A stretch of 64,000 nucleotides of DNA, taken from NCBI GenBank assembly GCA_039111475.1, contig JBCCIP010000030.1, positions 1 to 64,000 of the forward strand, in the 5' to 3' direction. The stretch comes from JAUIET01 sp039111475. Lineage in GTDB: Bacteria; Pseudomonadota; Gammaproteobacteria; Pseudomonadales; JAUIET01. Made by a program: the position numbers and the translations under genes. The notes beneath the pieces are model-generated. The model saw nothing but the letters and a program-made list of their open reading frames with translations, did not search any database and had not been told where the DNA came from. Shown here piece after piece: positions 23,796 to 32,206 of this stretch (position 1 is its first letter; the number at the start of each line of letters is the position of its first letter).

Positions 23796-24650
23796 ATGAA
23801 TACCGTAGCAAACACGAAAAGCATCGATGAGCGAGTACTGGTGCTGGGAGCCACTGGTAAAACTGGTCGTCGCATCGTCTCGTCCCTCGAGAAACACCGC
23901 GTGCCTGTGCGGCTGGGCTCTCGTACCGCATTACCCAGCTTCGACTGGAACAACGCTGATAACTGGGATGTGTGCTTGGAAGGCATCACCAAGATTTACA
24001 TCAACTATGCACCCGACCTAGCGATGCCAGGTGCGACCGACGCCATCAGCGAACTGGTGCGCTGCGCTCAGGCGGCCAAAGTGCAGCACCTAGTGCTGCT
24101 GTCGGGGCGGGGAGAATCGGAAGCCCAAGCCTGCGAGGCCATCGTTCAGGCCAGTGGTATCGACTGGACTATCGTTCGCGCAAGCTGGTTCAACCAAAAT
24201 TTTTCGGAAGGGGCGTTTGTTGACATGGTGCAGGCTGGGGAGATTACCTTGCCCGATGTGTCAACGCCGGAGCCCTTTGTCGACGTCGATGACATCGCAG
24301 ACGTGGTGGTAGCCGCGCTGACTCAGCCGGGTCACGCCGGTGAGCTGTACGAAGTGACGGGGCCGCGAATGCTGAGCTTGGCTGATATCGCGACAGAGCT
24401 CTCAAAAGCCACCGGTCGAACGATCAAATACACACCGGTACCACACGATGCATTCGTACAAGGTGTTGCCGCGTCTGGCGCGCCGAAAGAAGTAACGTGG
24501 ATGCTCGATTATCTTTTTGCGACAGTGCTGGACGGCCGCAATGCCTACCTTACGGACGGCGTGCAACGCGCGCTAGGCCGTGAGCCGAAAGACTTTGCTG
24601 ACTATGCCACAGACCTTGCCCGCACTGGCCTCTGGAAGGCCGCTGCGTAA
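23796..24650 (+). CDS. NmrA-like NAD(P)-binding protein
   Basis: 284 residues. VLVLGATGKTGRRIVSSLEKHRVPVRLGSR is an atypical short-chain dehydrogenase nucleotide site (GATGKTGR). VQHLVLLSGRGESEAQACE, TIVRASWFNQNF and FVDVDDIADVVVAALTQPGHAGELYEVTG are common to NmrA/QorB-like proteins. QorB-type members reduce quinones with NADPH, which fits the neighbours; others are non-catalytic redox sensors. TTTGGAGCATTAAC precedes the ATG. Confidence 0.88.
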   Translation: MNTVANTKSIDERVLVLGATGKTGRRIVSSLEKHRVPVRLGSRTALPSFDWNNADNWDVCLEGITKIYINYAPDLAMPGATDAISELVRCAQAAKVQHLVLLSGRGESEAQACEAIVQASGIDWTIVRASWFNQNFSEGAFVDMVQAGEITLPDVSTPEPFVDVDDIADVVVAALTQPGHAGELYEVTGPRMLSLADIATELSKATGRTIKYTPVPHDAFVQGVAASGAPKEVTWMLDYLFATVLDGRNAYLTDGVQRALGREPKDFADYATDLARTGLWKAAA

Positions 24651-24688
24651 CTGACTTAACTGTCTGATTAACTAAAGAGGAACCAACA

Positions 24689-25180
24689 ATGAATACAGTA
24701 ACCTTGAACAAAATAGTCAAATCACATGCCGGCTTAGGGTCTCTCGCATTGCGAGTCCCGGTTGGCATCATACTGGCCGCGCACGGGTCACAAAAATTGT
24801 TTGGCTGGCTTGGTGGTTATGGCCTGGCAGGTACAGGCCAATGGATGGCGAGCATCGGTTTAGAACCCGGTTACCTGATGGCCCAGTTAGCGGGCAGCGC
24901 CGAATTCTTCGGTGGGCTGGCCTTGATCTTCGGTTTTTTTACCCGACCCGCCGCCGCTGTCAGCGCTTTTACGATGTTGGTCGCTATCTTCAGCGTTCAC
25001 ATCGACCACGGTTTATTTGTGAGCAACAATGGCTATGAGTTTGCGCTCAGCCTGTTCGCAGCTACGCTGGCATTGGCTATTCAAGGCGGTGGAAGCTTGT
25101 CGATCGACAATACCTTGAGCGCGGTTTTCGAACGCAGAGAACTAAATCGAGCACATAATCTTGCGGCAAAAGCCCTTTGA
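24689..25180 (+). CDS. DoxX family membrane protein
   Basis: 163 residues. LALRVPVGIILAAHGSQKLFGWLGGYGLAGTGQWM and AQLAGSAEFFGGLALIFGFFTRPAAAVSAFTMLVAIFSVH are typical of DoxX/YphA-type four-helix proteins of the inner membrane. Relatives accompany thiol and quinone redox enzymes; no activity is proven for most. AAAGAGGAACCAACA precedes the ATG. Confidence 0.9.
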   Translation: MNTVTLNKIVKSHAGLGSLALRVPVGIILAAHGSQKLFGWLGGYGLAGTGQWMASIGLEPGYLMAQLAGSAEFFGGLALIFGFFTRPAAAVSAFTMLVAIFSVHIDHGLFVSNNGYEFALSLFAATLALAIQGGGSLSIDNTLSAVFERRELNRAHNLAAKAL

Positions 25181-25242
25181 TTACTCAGACCAGGCCTACT
25201 GGTCAGTAATCCAAGAGGCTATTGATAAAAGGAGGTAACAAC

Positions 25243-26184
25243 ATGTTAGTTAACGGTAATTGGCAAAACAAGTGGGAGCCCGTGCAGAAAAAAGACAGCG
25301 CGGGCCGCTTTATTCGCCAAAGCAGCGCATTTACACATCGAGTTTCTAACCCTACTGCAGCCGTCAGTCGAGGGCTTCGTTTATATGTTGCCTATATCTG
25401 TCCGTGGGCAACTCGCACGCTAATTACTCGTTCCTTACTTGGCTTGGAACAAGCGGTTGATGTAAAAGTTGTCGAGCCTCAACTCGATGATTTTGGTTGG
25501 CAGTTCGGTTCGTTTTCCGGCGCAACACACAGCGGTATTGAGGGCGTAGAGTTTGCTCATCAGCTTTACACAATGACGGATAAGCACTACACAGGCCGCG
25601 CAACAGTACCAGTACTTTGGGACATCACTAACGGCCGGATCATTAACAACGAGTCTTCGGAGATCTTGCGAATATTGAATGATGATTTACGGCCCATTCA
25701 TAATGCATCGGTCAACCTCTATCCGCTTGACTTGCAACAAGATATCGATGCCTTTAATGACAGCATTTACGATAGCGTAAACAACGGAGTTTATCGTGCA
25801 GGGTTTGCTTCAAGTCAGTCCGCGTATGAAGAAGCAATGAACTCTCTGATTGAACGGTTAGATCAATTGGATCAACACTTTCAAAAAAATGAATACGCCG
25901 TTGGTAGTCAACTGACTGAAAGTGATATTCGTTTGTTCGTAACCCTGGTTCGTTTCGACCTCGCCTATCATGGGCTATTCAAAACCAACATCAAATCGAT
26001 TGCTGATTACCCAGCACTCTCGGCGTACTTAGTGCGCTTGCTGAAAATCGACGCGTTTGCGAAAAACACGCGCGTAGACCATATCAAAATGGGTTACTAT
26101 TCGATCAAGGCACTGAACCCTTCGCGTATTGTTCCTCAAGGTCCAGAACTGGACTGGTTTCGATATTTGTCGGAGGGTGTATGA
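25243..26184 (+). CDS. Glutathionyl-hydroquinone reductase (Xi-class GST)
   Basis: 313 residues from ATG 25243 with AGGAGG 7 bases upstream. The catalytic motif YICPWATRTLI (Cys53), the conserved NESSEILRILN and the C-terminal VTLVRFDLAYHGLFKTN and HIKMGYY blocks are those of PcpF/YqjG enzymes. They reduce glutathionyl-hydroquinones to hydroquinones, releasing glutathione, and so recycle quinones trapped by glutathione. This gene gives the operon its clearest functional clue. Its stop overlaps the next ATG (ATGA). Confidence 0.93.
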   Translation: MLVNGNWQNKWEPVQKKDSAGRFIRQSSAFTHRVSNPTAAVSRGLRLYVAYICPWATRTLITRSLLGLEQAVDVKVVEPQLDDFGWQFGSFSGATHSGIEGVEFAHQLYTMTDKHYTGRATVPVLWDITNGRIINNESSEILRILNDDLRPIHNASVNLYPLDLQQDIDAFNDSIYDSVNNGVYRAGFASSQSAYEEAMNSLIERLDQLDQHFQKNEYAVGSQLTESDIRLFVTLVRFDLAYHGLFKTNIKSIADYPALSAYLVRLLKIDAFAKNTRVDHIKMGYYSIKALNPSRIVPQGPELDWFRYLSEGV

Positions 26185-26681
26185 CGATTGCACCAGTATT
26201 GATTGAAGAATTGCTGCTCACTTCGTTGGCCTGGACCATGGCGCTCTGCGCCGGATTGATGACGGGCATCTATGCCGCATTCTCCGGCTTCATCATGCGC
26301 TCGTTCTCGACTCTGGACACTGCATGTGCCATTGCTGCGATGAATGCCATTAATGCTGTAATCTTGAAATCTTTGTTCATACCTCTGTTTTTTGGCTCGA
26401 CTTTCATTGCTTTATTGATGGTTATTGCTGGCCTCTGGCAGTGGGGGGAACCCACCTCCAACGGATTGATTGCTGGTGGGTTGATCTACGTAGTCGGGAT
26501 GTTCATTGTCACTGTCGCCGGCAACGTGCCCCTAAACAATACGCTCGCGAAGGTGAAGGGCGACGAAGAAGCAGCGCGAATCTGGGTGCATTACTTAAGG
26601 CGGTGGACGCGCTGGAACACCCTGCGTACGATAGCGTCACTGGCGACACTGGTCATCTGCATCGAAGTATTAAGTCGCTAA
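26181..26681 (+). CDS. DUF1772 (anthrone-oxygenase-like) membrane protein
   Basis: 166 residues with four membrane helices. The family pattern is visible: AGLMTGIYAAFSGFIMRSFSTLD, AMNAINAVILKSLFIPLFFGS, GNVPLNNTLAKVKG and WVHYLRRWTRWNTLRTIASL. Fungal relatives act in anthrone oxidation; bacterial members lack proven activity. It overlaps the reductase gene by 4 bases and ends the operon. Confidence 0.85.
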   Translation: MTIAPVLIEELLLTSLAWTMALCAGLMTGIYAAFSGFIMRSFSTLDTACAIAAMNAINAVILKSLFIPLFFGSTFIALLMVIAGLWQWGEPTSNGLIAGGLIYVVGMFIVTVAGNVPLNNTLAKVKGDEEAARIWVHYLRRWTRWNTLRTIASLATLVICIEVLSR

Positions 26682-26810
26682 GGCAGCTAACAGGAGATAA
26701 AGGCCAAACCATCTCGACGTCCGCAAAGCTGACTTCGATGCAAATGGGCATGCCAACGTCGATATTTGGTTCTGCCCGACTGCCGCTATCGATCGAATCG
26801 AATCTTGATG

Positions 26811-26870
26811 GCTGCTTTTAGGCAGTAGCGTCAATTCATCGGAAAAGACTCAACAGCTCAGATGTAACAT
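26811..26870 (+). repeat. Dispersed intergenic repeat, family 1, copy C
   Basis: GCTGCTTTTAGGCAGTAGCG, TCAATTCATCGGAAAAGACT and CAACAGCTCAGATGTAACAT align with copies B and E. This copy keeps the left GCTGCTTTTAGGCAG end. Confidence 0.55.
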
Positions 26871-26930
26871 ATTGACTGGTTAGTTAGAACAGCCTCATCG
26901 CCGGATTATCGGATTGCACCCTCTTCCCGA

Positions 26931-26955
26931 GTCGCACCAGAAGCAGCAACTCAAG
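26931..26955 (+). repeat. Short intergenic repeat, family 2
   Basis: GTCGCACCAGAAGCAGCAAC followed by TCAAG; a variant of the CGGTACCAGAAGCGG core. Confidence 0.35.
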
Positions 26956-27586
26956 CTGGATTATATGTAAGCTCGATCAATAGTGTTGTTACAGCGAATA
27001 ACTGAGGTTATGTTTTCAGTAAGAATGCATCTTCGCGATATGCCTATAGACTAGGCGATCAAGACAATTAGAAGATGAAGGCAACGAACCCGATCGCATG
27101 GCCGAGTAGTTAGTTCTATAATCAGCCGACATAAGTGACATTGAATGTCAAAAAAATACAAGTTTTAGCGCAAGTTAAAAAGAAATCGTTTGCGAAGTTT
27201 CGCGTTATCAGCCGGTGTTTATCAATCCTTCCTGAATATGTGTTCGGGAACAGAGCAGCTATCCCTTCTGCGGTGTCGCATAAATTTAGGGGTCACGGGC
27301 GGAGTGTCAGGTTTGTAACAGCGTAATGGACGTCAGCTGTCGTTTGCTGGCGGTTTTCAAATCAGAATACCCTCGGGTTATCGAGAGAACGCCTTCGACT
27401 TGTATGAGAGCAATTTGGACGTAGGAGTAAAGTAACTGCGCCCCGCTGCGGTGAGAGCGGCACTTTGGCCCATCGAATCAATCTTACCGCGCAGCAAATA
27501 CCCATCGCATGAGCGACCCCATATTCCGAGGGTATACTTGCCATTTAGTCAGCATCCGAAATATCTATATTCCATTAATTTGAAGA

Positions 27587-28348
27587 ATGAAAACTGTCAT
27601 CACCCTCGCAACTGCAATCGCAATTATTTACTGTTTTGCTGCCGGATTACTCTATGTATTTCAGCGCAGCTTATTGTATTTCCCCACGCCAGAACTTAAT
27701 CACCCTTATGAGCGTCTTCGCGTCGAAAGCGATGGCGAAACGATCGAAGTGATTGTCGTAAATGCGCGTAAGGACAATGCCTTGCTGTATTTTGGTGGAA
27801 ATGCTGAGGCCGTTGTTGCAAACGCAAATGAGTTCGCTGCAAACTTTGCCGAGCGAACAGTGTACATGGTCAATTATCGCGGTTATGGCGGCAGCAGCGG
27901 CCTTCCAAGCGAAGAGGGAATAAATAGAGACGCACTTCGCGTCTATGACGAAATACGTGACCGCCATACGAATATTTCAGTTGCGGGCAGAAGCCTCGGT
28001 TCGGGCGTTGCGACCTATCTGGCGGCTAACCGCGCGATCGAGCGCCTGGTACTGATAACCCCCTACGACAGCATACTCAATGTGGCTCGAGCGAAGTTCG
28101 CTATCTTCCCAATCAGTGTATTGCTTAAGGATCGATACGATTCGCTGTCCAGGGCCAACAGTATCGATGTGCCAGTGTTGGTATTGGCCGCAGAGAACGA
28201 CACAGTCATTCCACCCCGTCATACGCGGCGCTTGGCTAAAGCCTTCGCCGACCGTCAGATTGAGCTGGTTACCATTGCTAACGCGGGCCACAATGACCTA
28301 TCCGACAGCAAGGAATATTTAAGGGCGCTGACGAGATTTTTAGAATAG
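27587..28348 (+). CDS. Membrane-anchored alpha/beta hydrolase
   Basis: 253 residues. An N-terminal helix (VITLATAIAIIYCFAAGLLYVFQ) anchors it. The fold follows with NYRGYGGSSG, the nucleophile elbow AGRSLGSGVA (Ser136), Asp205 in LAAENDTVIPP and His235 in NAGHNDL. This matches the BEM46/YqkD-like group (abhydrolase 13) of membrane esterases or peptidases facing the periplasm or cytoplasm. The substrate is unknown. It stands alone. Confidence 0.88.
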   Translation: MKTVITLATAIAIIYCFAAGLLYVFQRSLLYFPTPELNHPYERLRVESDGETIEVIVVNARKDNALLYFGGNAEAVVANANEFAANFAERTVYMVNYRGYGGSSGLPSEEGINRDALRVYDEIRDRHTNISVAGRSLGSGVATYLAANRAIERLVLITPYDSILNVARAKFAIFPISVLLKDRYDSLSRANSIDVPVLVLAAENDTVIPPRHTRRLAKAFADRQIELVTIANAGHNDLSDSKEYLRALTRFLE

Positions 28349-28452
28349 CCCAAGAAGCATCACGGGTAGGCAGAGCGGTCCCTGCAGGGTCTTCTACCAA
28401 TGTACATTGCGCCTGACTCTATTGACCGAGGCGTGACTGCTGGGTGCAGCTC

Positions 28453-30639
28453 TTATGATTCGGGGAAACTAATGGTTCCTGCCACTCCTTTTCGCCAGCC
28501 GTCTTCTTTGTTATAGAACCACGCAGTATCATCTTCGCCGAATCGTGCAGCGGAGGTAAAGAAGTTATCGTTAACTACATTAATTGGGCGACCACGTGAA
28601 AAATAGGGTGCTGAAAATTCAAATGTCCAATTCACGCCGTCGCTTGAACTCCAGTAGTCAGCTTCGGGCTCGAAAGCCATGACGCCCATAGAACCTGACA
28701 CCCAGATTTTCTGATCATATTGCATAACGACGTGGAAACTCCTCGGGCCGAATTCCGCGTTCTCTGTTTCCCGCGTCCAACTTACACCATCAGTCGTAGA
28801 CCAAACATCAGCTTTCCGATCCGGAAACAGTGTACCACCTACTAGCATCAGCTCGTGCCCTGCTATCAGCCACATTTTGTCGTCGTACACAATCATCCCG
28901 GCGCCAAGGCGATACGGCAAACTCCACTTTTCTGGTATTTTCAGCCAGCTGTTACCATCACTCGAGAAGAACGCGTCCACACCATTTTCGCCAGGAATGA
29001 TTAGCCATAGCCGATCCTGGAAAGCCAACAGATGACTACTGCTTTCAGCTAATGATGGTATATCGTTGGTCTCCGACCGCCAATCATTTCCGTCCGTAGT
29101 TGACCAGACTGATATTTCATCATTTACGCTTTCTCTTGCGATCGCCCACAATCTGCCTTGAAACGCAACTAAGTGATGTCTGGAGAAGACCCCCTCGTCA
29201 TTGGTAATTTCTGCTGACGGATTTACGAGGACCCATTCGATGCCGTTTGTTGAACTCCAAACAGAGTGGGTAGTTCCATCGCTCACGGCCCACAGCCGAT
29301 CATTAAATAAGACTGTATTGTTTAACGCGCGGCTAGGCGCCGCAAGGTTATTCGTTCTTTGCCGCCAAGTGATTCCGGTATCCGATGACCAGATGTCATT
29401 GCTTCTGAACTGACCTCCACCAATCACCCAGAGAGTGTTCTTGAAAACGACAAGTTGAAATTCTTCGCGACAACTAAAGCCGGGTTGCTCTTCCTCAAGT
29501 ACCCAATCCATTCCATTGGCCGATGACCAGATATCTGATTGTTCATTATTTCCCGCAACTATCCAGATTCGGTCTCTATAGGCGATTGCCTGGTGTCCTG
29601 CTCTTGACGAGAAACTAGCCGAGCCAGTCTCCTCTACCCAGTTGATGCCATCTGAGGACGACCATACATCGTTTTGGTTGCCCTCACCCGCTGCACCGGC
29701 GATTACCCACATCCTCTGGTCAAACACCAATGCCTGAAAATCAGCTCTGCCTTCGAAGTTCGTCTCATTCGATTCCAGAGACCACTCAATCCCGTTAGCT
29801 GTCGACCAAACATCTGAAAGCAGGCCTTCCGAGCCCAAGCCACCAATTAGCCAAAGCCTACCGTTGAATACCAGCAATTGATGACCTTGTCGCCCAACAA
29901 AGTCGCTGTTAGCTGCTTCCTGCGTCCAATTGATGCCGTCTTCGCTAGACCATATATCACTTAGATGTCCAGTATTGGTGAGCGAGTTACTAACGCCACC
30001 GATAAGCCATATTCTGTCGCTGAATACAATTGCTTGGTAGTTCGCGCGAGCGGGAATACCTGAATCCGCCGTTTCTTGTCTCCAGGCGACACCATCATTT
30101 GAAGACCATACATCACTCTGATACCTCGAATCGCGGCGGCCACCAGAGCCAATTAGCCATAATTTGTTGTTGAATTCTACTACTTGGTGTTGTTCTCGCC
30201 CCGCAAAGTGTCTATGGGTAATTAGCGTATCTGAACTACGCGCCTCGCCATTAAAAAGAGAATAATACGCATCGTTTGCAAGCGTTAATGCCGTATCCGT
30301 TAATGCCGTGCCATCTAGTACGTCGAATTGACCGGCGTCGCAAGAGGAATAGTTTTCCTGATCACAATCTTCTTCCCGACTACGATAGAATTCGTATCCG
30401 TTCACGGAGATTCCGGAGAAGTTAACGGTGCTGCTCGTAGCGCCTATCAATGCAGTAAAACCAGCGGTGAGAGAATTTGTAGGCTCGTTTTCCTGAACGC
30501 CGGGAGCAATTTCAACGAACGTATCATTGCTGTTGGAACAAGCGTTGAGAAATACCAGCAATAGAACTACGAAGAAGGGAAAAGAGACTAATGGATTAGA
30601 TCTTCTTCCTTGTGCCGCGCGACATTTACATCTAATCAT
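28453..30639 (-). CDS. Lipoprotein with about 12 kelch-like beta-propeller repeats
   Basis: 728 residues. The signal peptide ends in a lipobox (VFLNAC, Cys34). From about residue 140 the chain is a string of roughly 45-55-residue units, each with an (S/G)R..HQ.(L/V)VF turn, a RLWLIGG strand, then DVWSS.DG(I/V)(N/E)W. I count twelve, the last ones degenerate. This is a kelch/galactose-oxidase-type pattern, enough for two propellers. The N-terminal 100 residues contain a TLTAGFTALIGATSSTVNFSGI-like strand region and a short EDCDQENYSSCDAGQFD segment. Likely at the outer-membrane surface. AAGGAAG precedes the ATG. No enzymatic residues were identified. Confidence 0.85.
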   Translation of the reverse strand: MIRCKCRAAQGRRSNPLVSFPFFVVLLLVFLNACSNSNDTFVEIAPGVQENEPTNSLTAGFTALIGATSSTVNFSGISVNGYEFYRSREEDCDQENYSSCDAGQFDVLDGTALTDTALTLANDAYYSLFNGEARSSDTLITHRHFAGREQHQVVEFNNKLWLIGSGGRRDSRYQSDVWSSNDGVAWRQETADSGIPARANYQAIVFSDRIWLIGGVSNSLTNTGHLSDIWSSEDGINWTQEAANSDFVGRQGHQLLVFNGRLWLIGGLGSEGLLSDVWSTANGIEWSLESNETNFEGRADFQALVFDQRMWVIAGAAGEGNQNDVWSSSDGINWVEETGSASFSSRAGHQAIAYRDRIWIVAGNNEQSDIWSSANGMDWVLEEEQPGFSCREEFQLVVFKNTLWVIGGGQFRSNDIWSSDTGITWRQRTNNLAAPSRALNNTVLFNDRLWAVSDGTTHSVWSSTNGIEWVLVNPSAEITNDEGVFSRHHLVAFQGRLWAIARESVNDEISVWSTTDGNDWRSETNDIPSLAESSSHLLAFQDRLWLIIPGENGVDAFFSSDGNSWLKIPEKWSLPYRLGAGMIVYDDKMWLIAGHELMLVGGTLFPDRKADVWSTTDGVSWTRETENAEFGPRSFHVVMQYDQKIWVSGSMGVMAFEPEADYWSSSDGVNWTFEFSAPYFSRGRPINVVNDNFFTSAARFGEDDTAWFYNKEDGWRKGVAGTISFPES

Positions 30640-30764
30640 CCGGCTTCCTTTGTGTGTAGATACATCGATCGTAGTCTCAGCTTGTCGATAATTCTTACAA
30701 TAATGGGTATAGATAGTTGATTTTGAAGAAATAGTGCAATTTATGTGCCGATATATGATGGGTG

Positions 30765-30914
30765 TTAGGCATGGGACTTCCAGTGGCAGGCCTTACAATT
30801 GACGTGAATATGATCGCCTAGATGTGAGATGTACGGCCTGGCCCGACAGTTGAAGCACCTAAGCCATACGGCGTAAACCATCCATCTGACAGTAAAAATA
30901 GCACGTAGAAACAT
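30765..30914 (-). CDS. Possible zinc-ribbon microprotein
   Basis: A 49-residue frame. MFLRAIFTVRWMVYAVWLRC has a hydrophobic start, then CFNC and CKAC are separated by about 20 residues, a four-cysteine zinc-ribbon spacing. GAGGAG lies 12 bases before the ATG, a longer gap than usual. No homologue comes to mind, and part of the upstream DNA is repeat copy D, so this is tentative. Confidence 0.3.
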   Translation of the reverse strand: MFLRAIFTVRWMVYAVWLRCFNCRARPYISHLGDHIHVNCKACHWKSHA

Positions 30915-30953
30915 ATCGAGTGGCAACTCCTCGTCATAACCGTTAGTCGAAGG

Positions 30954-31019
30954 GCAGCTCTTAGGCACGAGCACCGGTTCGTCAAAACAGAGCCAACAGC
31001 TCAGTTGTACCAAGGCAGC
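30954..31019 (+). repeat. Dispersed intergenic repeat, family 1, copy D
   Basis: GCAGCTCTTAGGCACGAGCA, CCGGTTCGTCAAAACAGAGC and CAACAGCTCAGTTGTACCAA; nearly identical to copy B in the centre. Confidence 0.65.
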
Positions 31020-31121
31020 CCCTTGATATCGAGTCACTACGGTCCGCTGATGACCACGAATTCTCGCCTTGTTCTGAGGGGAAAGACAAACAACTAAAGT
31101 GGTATCGGCTACTATTTTTAA

Positions 31122-31137
31122 CATATCGACTGATATG
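31122..31137. promoter_or_regulatory. Palindrome before TetR gene
   Basis: CATATC, 4 bases, GATATG; ends 13 bases before the ATG, inside the likely promoter. Probable autoregulatory site. Confidence 0.5.
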
Positions 31138-31150
31138 CTAAAATGCCACG

Positions 31151-31735
31151 ATGCCTAAGATAGTCGACAAGCAGCAACGCCGGGACCAAATTATCGACGC
31201 CACCTTTCGGGTGATTGTTAAAGATGGCTTAGCGGGTACCAGCATGCGCGCAGTCGCTAAGGAAGCAAGCTGCACAATTGGCCTGATTAATCACTGGTTT
31301 GCTTCGCGTGACGACTTGGTTGAGGCTGCGTTCGATCGAGCGATAGAACAGGAGCTTGATAGAGCGGCTAAATCGGTCACAGATGCGGCGTCGTACATAG
31401 ATGCGGCGAGCCGCTTTCTCCCGCTGGATCGACAAAGTCAAGATCATGCCAAAATCTGGATTGCGTTCTATGCCATGGTGCTGTGCGAAGGCATTGATGA
31501 ACGAAGACGCTCAGCCCGATGCAAAGCCGTGCGCAAAGTAATGGTGGCGGGCTTGAGCGCATTTTATGACCTCAAGGTCTGTCACAACATTGTTGACCGT
31601 GTATTCGTATTGGTAGATGGGATAGCCATTAATGCACTGCTCGATCCGAGTCGTTGGAATCGTCGGCGCCAGATAACGGTGCTAAGTGAAGGGCTTGAAC
31701 ACGTTCTGAACCGCCAAGTGGCGAAACCAACTTAA
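31151..31735 (+). CDS. TetR-family transcriptional regulator (BetI-like)
   Basis: 194 residues. QQRRDQIIDATFRVIVKDGLAGTSMRAVAKEASCTIGLINHWFASRDDLVEAAF is the DNA-binding part, in the BetI-like form. WIAFYAMVLCEGIDERRRS and LVDGIAINALLDPSRWN belong to the ligand domain. It begins a rightward unit with a nitroreductase-like gene (start 6-24 bases after the stop) and a quinone-reductase-like gene. Confidence 0.9.
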   Translation: MPKIVDKQQRRDQIIDATFRVIVKDGLAGTSMRAVAKEASCTIGLINHWFASRDDLVEAAFDRAIEQELDRAAKSVTDAASYIDAASRFLPLDRQSQDHAKIWIAFYAMVLCEGIDERRRSARCKAVRKVMVAGLSAFYDLKVCHNIVDRVFVLVDGIAINALLDPSRWNRRRQITVLSEGLEHVLNRQVAKPT

Positions 31736-31759
31736 AAACCATTGCCTGAGTACATACCT

Positions 31760-32206
31760 GTGAACAAAACCCTGTTTAAAGTGATTAATCCAATAGTCAA
31801 AGGCATTCTCCGTTCCTCATTACATGGTTTGATGAGTCATAACACGGTGTTGATAGAGTTCCTTGGTCGGAAAAGCCGTGAGAGTTACAGCACGCCAATC
31901 AGTTATCACGAAAATGATGGCCGGATGCGGTGTTTTACCAGTAAGGAGAATAAGTGGTGGCGTAACCTCGTTGATACCGACACGGTTCAATTGGTGCTGC
32001 GAGGTCAACACATCACGGCCAAGCCGAGTGTTTCAATGGGTGGATCCGCAATAGAAAATGCTCTTCGAGACTTTCTGATCGCCAGTCCACGCGACGCTCG
32101 GTACTCTGGCGTCTCGTTCGATTCGGCCGGGCAACCCAATGCCTCGGATCTGCAAATTGCCAGCGAAAAACTGGTAATGATCTCTATGGAGATTGCCAAG
32201 ACATGA
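31760..32206 (+). CDS. Deazaflavin/nitroreductase-like (DUF385) protein
   Basis: About 148 residues. VLIEFLGRKSRESYSTPISYHENDGRMRCFTSKENKWWRNLVDTDTVQLVLRGQ fits the split-barrel PF04075 (F420-dependent nitroreductase-like) family, more usual in actinobacteria. Whether this organism makes F420 cannot be told here; some members use flavins or none. The start is uncertain: GTG 31760 or TTG 31742. Its stop overlaps the next ATG (ATGA). Confidence 0.75.
   Translation: MNKTLFKVINPIVKGILRSSLHGLMSHNTVLIEFLGRKSRESYSTPISYHENDGRMRCFTSKENKWWRNLVDTDTVQLVLRGQHITAKPSVSMGGSAIENALRDFLIASPRDARYSGVSFDSAGQPNASDLQIASEKLVMISMEIAKT

Larger units (their letters stand above)
26682..27586. other. Long gap without a supported gene; repeats
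   Basis: Holds a family 1 copy (26811-26870) and a family 2 core (26931-26955). ATACCCTCGG near 27367 is inverted as CCGAGGGTAT near 27527. Short frames in both directions lack start signals and protein-like pattern. The last 60 bases should hold the promoter of the hydrolase gene. Confidence 0.45.
30640..31150. other. 511-base gap: repeat, possible small gene, TetR promoter
   Basis: Contains a possible 49-codon gene (30765-30914), family 1 copy D (30954-31019) and the palindrome before the TetR gene (31122-31137). The first 100 bases are AT-rich and should hold the promoter of the kelch-like lipoprotein. Confidence 0.5.

Noticed and set aside
27362..27544. Large stem between ATACCCTCGG and CCGAGGGTAT
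   Set aside because: The arms are 10 bp and 150 bases apart; this can arise by chance and no element lies between them.
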